Source: Clitopilus passeckerianus
Lineage: Eukaryota > Basidiomycota > Agaricomycetes > Agaricales > Entolomataceae
NCBI GenBank assembly: GCA_944990035.1
Contig: CALYLX010000145.1
Location: 372,001 to 436,000, forward strand
DNA length: 64,000 nucleotides
Reading direction: 5' to 3'
The translations under genes and the position numbers were made by a program. Below the pieces are notes generated by a model. It saw only the letters and a list, made by a program, of their open reading frames with translations, was not told where the DNA came from and searched no databases. The stretch's first letter is position 1, and every line of letters starts with the position of its first letter. Below, one piece after another: positions 8,168 to 17,858 of this stretch.

Positions 8168-8287
8168 TGCGGAGTAAGCATGGAAAAAGATGAAAAATGC
8201 GCAGTGATGCGCAGCATATGTGAGTAATCGTGCATAGGTAAGCGGGCCGGGGTATGTAAGGAGAAACATGTAAGCAAAATCATAACA

Positions 8288-8292
8288 GGTGG
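8288..8292. repeat. Target-site duplication, right copy
   Basis: GGTGG lies immediately outside the right LTR and matches 1065-1069. Confidence 0.9.
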
Positions 8293-9260
8293 TTGGGGCG
8301 ATGAAGATAGGCCTCTGCCCGACCCTTCGAGCTTCCTATAGCGGTAATCAATTGGTCGTTAGTTACATACATAAGCTTTGCCACTAACAATTTCTGTCGA
8401 TGGTCATGCTATCTCAGGCGGTTCTTCTCTTTCAGATCTGGGTGGCTAGAGGAAATGGCATTGAGGCGCCAGCACTGGCAGGTAGAATGATCGGATGCCT
8501 TACCTCCGGTAGTAGCGCTGCGCTCGAGTAAGCCCATCTTTACCAATCTTGTCTCGAGTCTTCCGAGGAGCAATTGAGGGCGCAGAAGTAGGATCCATAG
8601 TTGATAGAGGGCCAGATGTCGGCAATACTGACAGAATGGCGGTATTGAAAAAACGGGGCAGGGCCCAGCCACACTATTTGGCAGCAGCATCAGGGCCAAA
8701 CAGAGGCGTGCAAGTCAGCGTTATGTACCATTTGTGACGCTGACCCTTGTAGCAAACGAAAAGGTGGAAACAACGAAGGGTAAACACTCAAGTATCCATC
8801 TGCTCTATAAAGGCTTTCCTATGGATTTGAGCAGCAGATTGAGGCATTCCTGCCCCTGAACGCCCTTGAACATGGTTGAGAAGCGCCACATGAGTCCAGC
8901 TCTGGTTCAGCTCGCTGCTGGTGTGATTGACTGTAAGACAAATCTGTGTTTATTCCGACTTGGGGACATTCATCAAGCACCATGCAGTAGCTGGGTAATT
9001 TCAAGGAACTCGAGGAGCAATCGATTTTATGTATACAAGATATTTTCTGAGGTTCGCCGACCCGTTTAGCACTGCCTGCAATTAGCTACTGGCAGATTAA
9101 ACTCTTGTGGCTAGAGGATCACACCCAATTCTATGGCCTCTCACATTTAGATCATTTCTGAATGGCCAACATTTGCTGCAATGTATTAGATTTCACTCGG
9201 CGTAATCTACTATTTAGCGTATATCGAGAGTATTTCTGATTGATACATACCATTTCGCTA
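8293..9260. other. Unassigned region right of the gypsy element
   Basis: No convincing gene is visible. Short frames in both directions are below what composition alone gives. The left part (8293-9000) shows no repeat end. A weak resemblance to a gypsy RT at about 9062-9238 is listed separately. Confidence 0.4.
9062..9238 (+). pseudogene. Possible decayed gypsy RT relic
   Basis: Reading across stops and shifts, the plus strand gives ALPAISYWQIKL, like the SGYWQI core of gypsy RTs. Further on it gives WPTFAAMY and VIYYLAYIESIS, like the APATFQ and VYLDDILIFS segments in the right order and roughly the right spacing. The match is weak, and I would not rely on it without a profile search. Confidence 0.2.
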
Positions 9261-9297
9261 AACTTCAGTGTTAAGAGTGCCTTCTACTACAAGCATA
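9261..9297 (+). pseudogene. Ty1/copia RT relic, left piece
   Basis: The bases before the Tc1 insertion read FSVKSAFYYKH, matching the LDVKSAFLNG motif of copia RTs. The frame rejoins the piece at 10905 once the Tc1 element and one TA are removed. Confidence 0.45.
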
Positions 9298-9508
9298 CAG
9301 TGGGCAACAAAACCCTTCCAATGTTTGCTACTTTTTCAAAGATGTGTTAATAGCTGATGGAATAAATTATGTAAAATCTTGAAAATAATATATATCATAG
9401 TTCAATGTCTTGGCTTGATGCTGACATAACACTGAGGCTGTACTTCCACTTTTAGCAGGTGTTTCACACAGTACAAGGTGGTGACCCATTGGAAGGGTTT
9501 TGTTGCTA
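9298..9508. repeat. Left terminal inverted repeat of transposon A copy 1
   Basis: This 211-bp repeat matches 10694-10904 in inverted orientation. It begins with the motif GCAACAAAACCCTTCCAATG a few bases in and ends with that motif inverted, so each arm carries an outer and an inner site. Confidence 0.9.
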
Positions 9509-9647
9509 GTTGTTCTGAATCCAGTAATCATGTGACTTATCACATGATACTTGAGTTTGTTGATTGTAGTCAACAAAGTCATGTGACTAGAGTGTCAGTA
9601 CATTATATATACAGCTGACCCAAGTGCTACTTTGCCCCCAACCCATT

Positions 9648-10664
9648 ATGCGCACTCTCACTAAGGCTCAAACTACTCGTGTCATTGAACTGCTTCATAC
9701 TGGCCTCTCTGCCACTCATATCCATAAAGAGACTGGAATTGGCCTTGCTTCTATCAGCAGAATACGTGACAAGCACTGTTCTCACCTTCCCAAGTCATCT
9801 GGTGGCCGTCTTCCCAAGCTTACACCTGCCAACATTGAATATACAAAACTCAACATGCGCATGGGCAAGATTTTTACAGCTGTTCAGGCTGCTAGAGTTC
9901 TTCAAGATATTACCAACACAACTGTCACACCACAGACAGTACGCAGAAACCTCAAAAACACTGGTTGGAAGTCCTTCAGAAAGGTGAAACGACCTGCACT
10001 TGACCAGAAGCATATTCAAGCACGGAAGGAGTTTGCAAAGAGGCATAAAGAGTGGACTGTAGATGATTGGAAGAAGGTCTATTGGTCTGATGAGACTAAA
10101 ATCAACCGGTTTGGGGCAGATGGGAATGAGAGAGTATGGGCAGGGAAGGAGGAGGGGCTTAACAAGCGACGTGTCAAAGAAACCCGGAAATTTGGAGGAG
10201 GAAATATTATGATGTGGGGCTGTATGGGGTGGGATGGGGTTGGATATGCTACAAGAATTGAAGGTACTATGGACAAGGTCCTTTACACTTCAATTCTGGA
10301 GGAGGAACTTCAGGATAGCCTGAAGTACTATAAGGTAAAAGTGAAGGATATGATTTTCCAGCAGGATAACGACCCCAAGCACACCAGCAACATGGCCAAG
10401 GAATGGTTTGAAGACCACAGGATGAAGGTTCTAATCTGGCCAGCAAACTCTCCTGATATGAACCCTATTGAACATCTTTGGGTTCATGTCAAAAAAGAGC
10501 TTAGCAAGTACAATTCTCCACCTAGTGGAGTATTAGAACTTTGGGCAAGGGTGGAGAAGGTTTGGAATGCTATTCCAGCAGAGGTGTGCCAGAACTTAAT
10601 AGAGTCAATGCCTAGGAGGATTCAGGCAGTAGTTGAGGCCAAGGGAAAGTGGACTAAGTACTAA
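9648..10664 (+). CDS. Tc1-like DD34E transposase
   Basis: The 338-residue protein starts at the ATG giving MRTLTKAQ. An upstream GTG at 9624 is less likely. The N-terminus holds a helix-turn-helix pair for binding the terminal repeats (VIELLHTGLSATHIHKETG, ISRIRDKH). The second half is the DDE catalytic core: D in YWSDETKINR, D in FQQDNDPKHTS and E in NPIEHLW. Exactly 34 residues separate the last two, so this is the DD34E signature of Tc1. The frame has no stop or shift, and length and all three acidic residues are as expected. Given the matched inverted repeats this copy could be active. Related but broken transposases are at 21510-22208, 20792-21224, 16487-17494 and 29690-30692. Confidence 0.95.
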   Translation: MRTLTKAQTTRVIELLHTGLSATHIHKETGIGLASISRIRDKHCSHLPKSSGGRLPKLTPANIEYTKLNMRMGKIFTAVQAARVLQDITNTTVTPQTVRRNLKNTGWKSFRKVKRPALDQKHIQARKEFAKRHKEWTVDDWKKVYWSDETKINRFGADGNERVWAGKEEGLNKRRVKETRKFGGGNIMMWGCMGWDGVGYATRIEGTMDKVLYTSILEEELQDSLKYYKVKVKDMIFQQDNDPKHTSNMAKEWFEDHRMKVLIWPANSPDMNPIEHLWVHVKKELSKYNSPPSGVLELWARVEKVWNAIPAEVCQNLIESMPRRIQAVVEAKGKWTKY

Positions 10665-10693
10665 AATCCATGTATTTCTGCTTTCAAAATCAG

Positions 10694-10904
10694 TAGCAAC
10701 AAAACCCTTCCAATGGGTCACCACCTTGTACTGTGTGAAACACCTGCTAAAAGTGGAAGTACAGCCTCAGTGTTATGTCAGCATCAAGCCAAGACATTGA
10801 ACTATGATATATATTATTTTCAAGATTTTACATAATTTATTCCATCAGCTATTAACACATCTTTGAAAAAGTAGCAAACATTGGAAGGGTTTTGTTGCCC
10901 ACTG
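10694..10904. repeat. Right terminal inverted repeat of transposon A copy 1
   Basis: Inverted copy of 9298-9508, with the same outer and inner motifs. Confidence 0.9.
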
Positions 10905-11204
10905 TATGTCACAACCTAAAGGCTTTGCTGTCAAAGGCCAAGAACACAAAGTCTTGCGTCTCAAAAGAGCTTTGTATAGGCTTAAGCAATTATCACTCTT
11001 GTGGTAGCAAGAGATGTCAAAGTCAATGGAAGCACTTGGCGTTAAACGCACTATCTCTGATGCCGGTGTGTTTGTTTACAGAACCAAAGATAGCAAGATA
11101 GTCATTGCTGTTGTCTATGCTAATGATGCCCTGTTTTTTTGGATCAGATTGGAACCTTGTTCTAAAGAAAAAATCCGAATTTATGAAGAAGTGGGAGTGT
11201 CGTG
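10905..11204 (+). pseudogene. Ty1/copia RT relic, right piece
   Basis: It reads MSQPKGFAVKGQEHKVLRLKRALYRLKQ, the canonical copia RT segment. A broken GVFVYRTKDSK and VYANDALFF (YVDD region) follow, and after a frameshift GSDWNLVLKKKSEFMKKWECRDL. A stop follows the KQLSLLW stretch. It is a decayed fragment, cut on the right by a LINE at about 11205 and on the left by Tc1 transposon A. Confidence 0.75.
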
Positions 11205-11917
11205 ACCTTGCTCCACCCTGCGACCACACTGTGTGAAGTCCCCGTAGTACGGCCCACAGGAAGGAGGAATAAGTCGACGACTGATGGCCTAAGGCTGCCA
11301 GCATGTGGGAAGTGAGTAGGAGTGCATTCTGGTAGAATGCTAACCTCCAAACCCAAGTCAAGTGCAACATCACATAGTTCGGTCGCAACATGATTTGTAG
11401 AGTCATAGTCTGGATCCTAGACTGACGACTTGCAGTTGAAGTCCCCTGCCATGCAAAGCATGCTAGAGAGACGTGGGACATTGTCACACAGCCAGTGAAT
11501 GGCAGTACCATCACCTGGGCTAGAGTAAACATTAGCAAAGTGTATTTGAGCGCCTGTGCTCCCATACAGAGTTGTGACCAACACATCATTGTGGTTGGCG
11601 AGGTCAGTGTGAAATGCAGGCCGCATGCCTGCGAGACGCCTATGCACAAATGTCATAATGTGTGGGCGGTCAGTATTAGATGCTGGACGTCTAAACATAA
11701 CAAGCCAGTCTGGATGAGTGGGAGCACCAATCACTGCCCCCCCTTCTGGGTTAGTAGTAGATACAGTGTGGTGTATTAGCCTCCAGGGAGGCTCTTGTAG
11801 CAGGAGGACATTAAAATCATTCTTACGCTCCTCCAAGAGTGATGACACAAGATCATAATTTCTATTCACATTCTGTGAGTAGAAGCAAAGCATACAGTAG
11901 ATACATGTTTGTGACAC
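11205..11917 (-). pseudogene. LINE ORF2 fragment, APE-type endonuclease
   Basis: It reads CFYSQNVNRNYDLVSSLLEERKNDF, the glutamate segment LLLQEPPW, FANVYSSPGDG and GDFNCKSSV, all landmarks of the LINE apurinic-like endonuclease. A TGG-to-TAG change gives a stop after GDFNCKSSV (near 11426), the same stop as in the two inverted-repeat copies (18585, 28598). The piece ends before the SDH motif, against copia sequence. Confidence 0.85.
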
Positions 11918-12632
11918 AGCAGTGGGAGAGCTTGTGATGGTTCTGCGTGTCATGGCCATAACCATAATGTGTGCAGAAGTTGTACTGCTGCCTACAAGAC
12001 GCAGTTGGGTGCCCCCAAGCCCAACAGCGCTGACACTGAGGGATGCCAGCATGCACCCTAGCAGGGGAGATGTTGCAGAGGCCACCACCAATAGACACCT
12101 TCTTGTTGGTGATAGACTTAAGGGTGGTGCCAGACCTAGTATCCCAGAAGTTGAAAAAGACCACACACATGTCATGTGATGGGGTAGCGAAATGAATATG
12201 CGGCTTACCAGCGAGCTGGAGCGACGACATAGTGATATTTTGACGCAGGAGTGTCTCCATTGCATCAGGAGTGACTGATGTACTCCCTACTGCACCAAAG
12301 GTGTAGTAGGGAGCACCAGTGATGCGGGCATAGGAACGCGATGCAGAAACCTCTATATTCACATTCACAATAGGCTGGCCACCCTCAAGTCGGCAGTGTT
12401 GGGGACCTGAGTGGTGTGCACCCATACCAAAGGAGGCAGTTTCAATGCAGAGTTTTGACCTCTTGGTGAGGCCACGATTGACTGTCGCCACAATAGTCTC
12501 AAGAGAGACCGAAGCATTGACAGTCGCAGTGGGAATGGCAATGATCCTCTTGCGAGAAGGACCATGTGTAGTGGACTGCACCTTAACCTGTATAGGTTTG
12601 GGTGCAGGGGAAGGATGGCCAGAGGCCTTCAA
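11918..12632 (-). pseudogene. LINE ORF1 fragment, family-2/family-1 chimera
   Basis: The first part (KASGHPSPAPKP to GLTKRSKLCIETAS) belongs to the ORF1 type seen at 55125-56402. At about 12388 it switches to the common ORF1 (EGGQPIVNVNIEV, SYARITGAPYY). The zinc knuckle CQRCWAWGHPTASC follows, then a second, altered knuckle (CTHYGYGHDTQ). Right after LSHCC a deletion joins it to the start of ORF2. The open frame crosses the switch. ORF1 proteins of such LINEs bind element RNA; this one is truncated at both ends. Confidence 0.8.
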
Positions 12633-12661
12633 TTTTTTTTTTCTTTTTGGTCAATGGCCTA

Positions 12662-14268
12662 CAGTGGCTCAAACAATTGTCCCAATGTTTCGCACTTTTT
12701 GACTGTTTGGACAATAACTCTAGACCAAGTACAAACAAGACCAAAGTATAGGTACATTTCTAAAAGCATTTAATCTCAGCTTTCAGAATATATAAAAATA
12801 TTAAAACTCCGAATGGAATTGATGGAGATATAGTGCAAACAAGACAGACCAACATTGGGACAATTATTTGGTCTTGACCCTCAAAATAAAGAAACCACAC
12901 ATTTAAATGCTTCAGATACTTTTTTAAGCCAGTATACTGGTATAGGTAGTTTTCAAAAGACTATACTAGTATATGCACAATAGCTCTAGAGGTATCTTCC
13001 TGCAGAATTCCCTTCCATGTGATTGGATTGATAAAAATACAAATAAAATTAGCAAGCTTGATTGAAAGAGGTGTTAAGACTTTTTGATAGATCAGATACC
13101 TTTAAAATGCAAAATATAATCCATATATATAGTTCCAATGCTCTAGGAATTTTTTCTTCCCTTGTAAAAAGTATCTGTTATGCTTTTATATTTTCAGAAA
13201 ATAAATACTTTTTTTAAATAGCCAGATTTATGACCTAAATGCAGTAATATTTATAGGAAACTATTATATTTCACTTGGCATTAGGCTTCATATGAGGATC
13301 TATAGAAGTTACTTGACTTTAGTAGCTGCTTTATGCCTCTAACATAGTCTTTGATTGAGATGAAATAAACCTATTTTAATATCCCCTCTGTGATTACCCA
13401 TTTTTTATCCAATAATCACTTTTCTAATCATGTAGATGCTCTGAAATAGCTGGCAGGACAGCCTATTGATTTAATGGTGTAGTTGAATTCTTGGTAGATT
13501 CAATTTCCATAGCTCCAATCAATATTTTATTGCTTTATACTAATTATACAAATGTACAATGAATATAATGGCAATTACAACTACCTCAAGCAACTATTTT
13601 TGATACAATCTAGGTGTACAATGTAAGCCAATTAGACTAATAGTTGTGGATATAATGTACTTTTGAACAGAAATAGCATTAGTAGTTCTGCAGATACCAA
13701 TATCTGATTAAATACTAATAAATTTAAATAAATAGCTTAGCAGAATGCCTAGAAAAAGTTTCTCTATCATTTAAAATACTAGCCAAAGGCTTTGTTCAAG
13801 TAATATAACCTAGCACAAAGGATTCTGACCAATTTTTCCTAAATAAATAGCAGCAAAAAGTTCAGATAAGCATGTGACATTATAAAAAGTAAATATACCA
13901 ATGGAGGATGAGTACTACATTTCTGAGAGCATTGGTGTTGTCTATACTACTTCTATATTATTGTGTTTAGCTATTTAAAAGATATACCTGAGTTATATTA
14001 TGGTTTCTAATGGTGTATAGCAAGCTATACCACTGATGAGCCATTTTTAGGGTCAAGACCAAATAATTGTCCCAATGTTGGTCTGTCTTGTTTGCACTAT
14101 ATCTCCATCAATTCCATTCGGAGTTTGAATATTTTTATATATTCTAAAAGCTGAGATTAAATGCTTTTAGAAATGTACCTATACTTTGGTCTTGTTTGTA
14201 CTTGGTCTAGAGTTATTGTCCAAACAGTCAAAAAGTGCGAAACATTGGGACAATTGTTTGAGCCACTG
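12662..14268. mobile_element. Tc1-like transposon B, non-autonomous
   Basis: The element starts CAGTGGCTCAAAC, ends with the complement, and is flanked by TA at 12660-12661 and 14269-14270. Inverted repeats of about 219 bp occupy 12662-12880 and 14050-14268. The outer motif CAAACAATTGTCCCAATGTT recurs inverted at the inner edge of each arm. It splits the 3' end of a LINE at its stem-loop. Confidence 0.85.
12881..14049. other. AT-rich non-coding interior of transposon B
   Basis: This 1.17-kb interior is very AT-rich and has no frame of notable length in either strand. I see no trace of a transposase. It may be unrelated filler DNA carried by a non-autonomous element that depends on a transposase supplied elsewhere. 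Confidence 0.6.
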
Positions 14269-14527
14269 TATGCCATCTGACAATTTATATTCCGGTGCCC
14301 GATCACAGTCTGGTCACAAGTATCTAAGTACATGCATTGTATACTAACATAAGTAGAACCATGTTCGTCGAGTGAACTACACTGAATACAAGGTGCACCA
14401 AAGAGCAAGCTAGAGTGGCCCCTAAGGATAAATCTATCAATGAGTATGGTGGCGTGCTGCTCCCGCAGAAGTAGCAAGAACCCTGGAGATCAGGCTCGCT
14501 GCTATATGTAGAACGCACCACTGACAC

Positions 14528-16334
14528 TTATGCATGGAAGACCATGCCAGACGCTTTAGCCTGTTCTCTTCGAACAAACTGGTGTGCACCAGGCACCCAG
14601 ACAAGATTGTCTGGGTGCGGTGGAGCAGAGGAGCCTGTTATAGGCATTTGACAGCAGTGCCCTCCAGCAGCGGGAGGGGCACCACATACACGTGTGGGGG
14701 ACTTGTCAGGCGGGCCATGACACTGTGTCTTTCTGGCTTTGGGAAACAGCGGTGAAGGCTGTTGCGATGGAAATGCAAAGGCGGCAGGATTGTTCTCAAG
14801 GAAGAACAAGAAGGACGACAGCTCCCTGCGCAAGCGCTGGTTAGGCTGTTGTTGAAAGTGTGCACACTGGTGGAGGATGTGTCCTCTCGTTTCCAGTATG
14901 CGCCAATCGCATGCACACACTGTCCCCCCATCCAGGTTGAAGCGTGCACAGAACTCGCCAATGGGCGCATGACCCAAGACTGCGTGTGTAAGCCACACGG
15001 TGTGTGCGTTGGAGGAACCAACATGACGTAGCCAAGGTCTGCCTTTGAGGTGTGTAGGCCTTAGAAAAGCGCCTTTGTGCGCATGGCGCAAGAAGTTGTT
15101 GCCAGAGTAGGAAGGCTGCTGAAGTAGACAAGTCCACTCATGCAGCATTCTGTCAAGGGCATGCTTCCGGGCATACCCAAGGGATGTTCGGGGTTTGTTA
15201 CCAGCACCCACACACAGGCCGGTGGCCACCAAGTCAGCATGGTGATGGATGTCCCAGCTGAGTTTTGAAGGGCCATGAACAAAGTGGACACACCTGCCAG
15301 CATCGCCCAAGAACCAAGCACGTAGTTTGGCGCAGATGGACAGCAAGTGTCCCTGCTCACAGTGAAGAGACGGGTCCAAAGCCAAACAGATGGCTTTAGT
15401 TGAGTCCGAGAGCACAACTATCTTGACACAGTTGTTGCGCAGAACAGTCTTGCTTATGGACAAGTCAATGGCCACGAGTTCGGCATCATCAGAGAGGACC
15501 CTGCCTGATGCCATAGTGTATTCCTCTGGCCCAAAAGCACCATGAAGGAGAGAGCAGGCAGCAACTGCTTGGTGCTTCCTGCTTTTGGGGACAGATGCAT
15601 CAGCTGCCACCAACACTGTGGTGTCAGACAGATTTGCATCCAAGCGAATCACATCCAAATGGGTGCAACGAGAGTCAAGAGCATCCTTGGATGCAGCAAT
15701 GATGGTATCAATTATAATCCTGCTAGAGAGCGTGTCCAACAAGCAAAGACCTGGGATTGCCTCTGCATGTACAGGATTGAGAGGTTCAGAAATGCATACA
15801 GTGTGCGCATCAGAATCCACAACTGTGGAGAGCAAGTTGCCACGCATTCAACGCTACAGGTTGGAGAGAGACGAAGAAAGGCGCATTGTTCCTTTATACA
15901 GCTGGTGCTTGTCACCAATGAGCGACAGCCTGGGGTGGTTGCCAATGAGGGTGCCAATACGTGTCCTGCCACGCTCAACCAGTTTCCTGATGTGCAAATG
16001 AATGGGAGGGAGCCCAGCAATAGACTCAGTCCCTCCTCCCAGCGATGTGCAAAAGGCGCCGGTTATCCACCTGGCAGCATTGTGTTGCATAGTGCGCAAG
16101 TGCGACATGGCAGTCTTGCACCTTGCACCTTTGTAGAACCAGAGGCCCACACCATATGTAGCGACTGGGAAGATGCATGCATGGTAAAGCGGCCACTTCT
16201 GAAGTGGGGTGATCCTCCTCAACGAGTTACCAAGCATGACCATCACCTTGATAGTGGTTAATGCCTTGGTGGAATAGTATTTGACGTGGTGGCTGAATAA
16301 CAGCGACCGGTCAAAGTAGAAGCCCAAGTAGTGC
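14528..16334 (-). pseudogene. LINE ORF2 C-terminal half: RT tail, RNase H, zinc motif
   Basis: It begins in the RT thumb (GFYFDRSLLFSHHVKYYSTKAL). It runs through the RNase H core with its acidic residues (AADASVPKSRKHQ, DDAELVAIDL, VVLSDSTKAI) and ends with the C-terminal Cys/His motif (CACDWRILETRGHILHQC) and a native stop TAA at 14528-14530. Two stops interrupt it near 15844-15856 (in the SNL-MRGN region). Otherwise it is open for 439 codons. Confidence 0.85.
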
Positions 16335-16369
16335 TACTATCCTTCTGGGCATACTTTCTATTAAGTTCT

Positions 16370-17856
16370 GAATATATAAAAGTTATGTAATTCGGATCAA
16401 AGCCCGTTGAGATATAGTAGAAACAAGTCAGAGATACATCCAGACAATTATTTGACTATGTACATTAGATATATAAAATTCAGCCATTAGTACTTGGTAT
16501 TGCCTCCCTTTGCCTTAAGGACTGCTTCTATCCTTCTGGGAATACTTTCTATTAAGTTCTGACACACCTCTGGTGGTATATTCTCCCATGCCTCTGCAAC
16601 TCTCTCCCAAACTTCAAAAACCCCCTTAGCGTGAGTCGGATATTCTTTAAGCTTCCTTTTGATATGGTCCCAGAGGTGTTCTATAGGGTTGAGGTCAGGA
16701 GACTGTGCTGGCCAGTCTAGAAGATCAATATCATTGTCTTCCATCCACACCCGGACCACATTAGAGGTGTGCTTGGGGTCGTTGTCCTGCTGGAAAATTC
16801 TTTCGTCCTCGGGAATGTCCAAATTCTCCATGCTGACCAGCAGCTGCTGGTCCAAAATGTCCCGATATTGGAAGCGGTCCACAATGCCCTCAATCTCTGC
16901 AAGTTGCCCCACTTCATTCCACCCCATACCATGATGCTTCCTCCTCCGTGTTTAACCATTTTTTTTTCTCTCCCTAGGAATAAGGCCCTGGCCCTTCTGT
17001 TTCCATGTCCATTTCCTTCCATCTGACCCAATTCTATTGATCTTGGTCTCATCTGACCATACCACCCTCTTCCAGTCCTCTACAGTGCGTTCCTTGTGCT
17101 TGTGGCACCATGCTACGCGTGCCTTCTTTTGAGCAGAAGTAAGCAAGGGCTTTGGCTTCAACACAACAGCATAGAAATCATTTTTCTTGAGTACATTTCT
17201 GACTTTTTGTGGGGAGACAGTGTTGGAAATGATGGTGTTAATGTGTTTGGTGACCTGCACAGCATTAGTGCATCTGTCATGGTTGAATTGTGCCAGAACA
17301 GCTCATTTATCAGTAGGGGTGAGCTTAGAAGGGTGGCCAGAAGAAGGTTTAGAGTGGTTGGGACAGATTTCTTGAAGCACTGTAGCCACAGTAGACTTGT
17401 CTACATTGAGTTTGGAGGCAATAGACCAGACAGAGTAATTGTTAGAAGCCAGAGAAATAATGTTTTCTTTCTGAGCAGATGAAATAAGCCACATGGTAAA
17501 TTGTGGGGATCTGATAGCATTTCAGCTGCTTATATGTATTGCAAACACAGCCATATGGCTGTAGTGCATAGCCTCTAAGGCTGTGCTGCACTGCCAAGGG
17601 CTATGCACACTGCAATTGGGCTGTGTCTGTGTTTCTGGAAGCACAGTCAAATAATTGTCTGGATGTATCTCTGACTTGTTTCTACTATATCTAAACGGAC
17701 CTTGATCCGAATTACGTAACTTTTATATATTCTTGTAGCAGAGATCAAATGCTTTGTTTTATGTACCAACACTATAATTCAAACTTTGGTATAGCAAAAG
17801 CTATTAATCAAATAATCAAACAGTGCGAAACATCCGGACAATTGTTTGAGTCACTG
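16370..17856 (-). mobile_element. Tc1-like transposon C, left copy (one end truncated)
   Basis: This is an inverted, near-identical copy of the element at 29328-30933. Its right end (CACTG at 17852-17856, TA at 17857-17858) is complete. Its left end lacks about the outer 124 bp of the terminal repeat. In place of the missing end, 16338-16369 repeats a transposase segment found at about 16527-16562. Confidence 0.9.
16487..17494 (-). pseudogene. Tc1-like transposase, broken (left copy)
   Basis: The minus strand reads MWLISSAQKENIISLASNN at the N-terminus (from 17494), VVWSDETKINRIGSDG with the first catalytic Asp, FQQDNDPKHTSN with the second and NPIEHLWDHIKRKL with the Glu. It ends GGNTKY at 16487. 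A stop follows LTPTDK, and frame changes occur near the A-run at 16960-16968 and in the following GGG segment. The right copy has the same stop but a shorter A-run, so both are pseudogenes from a common broken ancestor. Confidence 0.9.
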
Positions 17857-17858
17857 TA

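Larger units (their letters stand above)
1070..8287 (-). mobile_element. Ty3/gypsy chromovirus, nearly intact
   Basis: This 7.2-kb LTR retrotransposon is written right to left. LTRs (7803-8287 is the 5' LTR, 1070-1524 the 3' LTR) start TGTTATG and end AACA on the element strand. Both sides carry the five-base target duplication GGTGG (1065-1069 and 8288-8292), so the insertion is simple and uncorrected. Order on the minus strand: 5' LTR, primer site, long AUG-free leader, gag, pol (protease, RT, RNase H, integrase, chromodomain), an extra zinc-motif ORF, a purine-rich tract, 3' LTR. Apart from one 30-bp length difference the LTRs look almost identical, which implies a young insertion. The only clear lesion is a TGA inside pol at 4098-4100. 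Confidence 0.95.
7803..8287 (-). repeat. Gypsy 5' LTR (485 bp)
   Basis: It is the promoter LTR, with TG...CA ends. U3 spans roughly 7983-8287 and R/U5 7803-7982 if the predicted start at 7982 is right. It is longer than the other LTR by one 30-bp unit near 8054-8083, which adds a second TGAGTCA site. Confidence 0.95.
9298..10904 (+). mobile_element. Tc1-like transposon A, copy 1 (intact-looking)
   Basis: The element is 1607 bp, starts CAGTGGGCAAC and ends with its complement. It is flanked by the TA duplication typical of the superfamily (9296-9297 and 10905-10906). The 211-bp inverted repeats appear identical to each other. It contains an uninterrupted transposase and splits a copia RT relic, so the insertion is simple. 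A second, internally deleted copy is at 21227-22449. Confidence 0.95.
11205..12632 (-). mobile_element. LINE fragment, chimeric ORF1 plus endonuclease
   Basis: This minus-strand LINE piece lacks its 5' end, RT, RNase H and 3' end. On the element strand it runs from a family-2 ORF1 segment (12632-12388) into family-1 ORF1 (12387-11918), then by deletion into the start of ORF2 and its endonuclease, stopping at 11205 against the copia relic. Both ends are junctions without target duplications. Confidence 0.8.
12633..16334 (-). mobile_element. LINE 3' half with poly(A), split by Tc1 transposon B
   Basis: The poly(A) is the T-run at 12633-12648. The 3' UTR spans 12649-12659 and 14271-14527, and the C-terminal half of ORF2 follows to about 16334. 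Tc1 transposon B (12662-14268) sits in the 3' terminal stem-loop region at a TA. The poly(A) end abuts a piece of another LINE's ORF1. The 5' end is cut by the truncated Tc1 copy at 16370. Confidence 0.8.

Noticed and set aside
8409..8699. 96-codon minus-strand frame as a gene
   Set aside because: No recognisable domain, no supporting context, and other frames of similar length overlap it.
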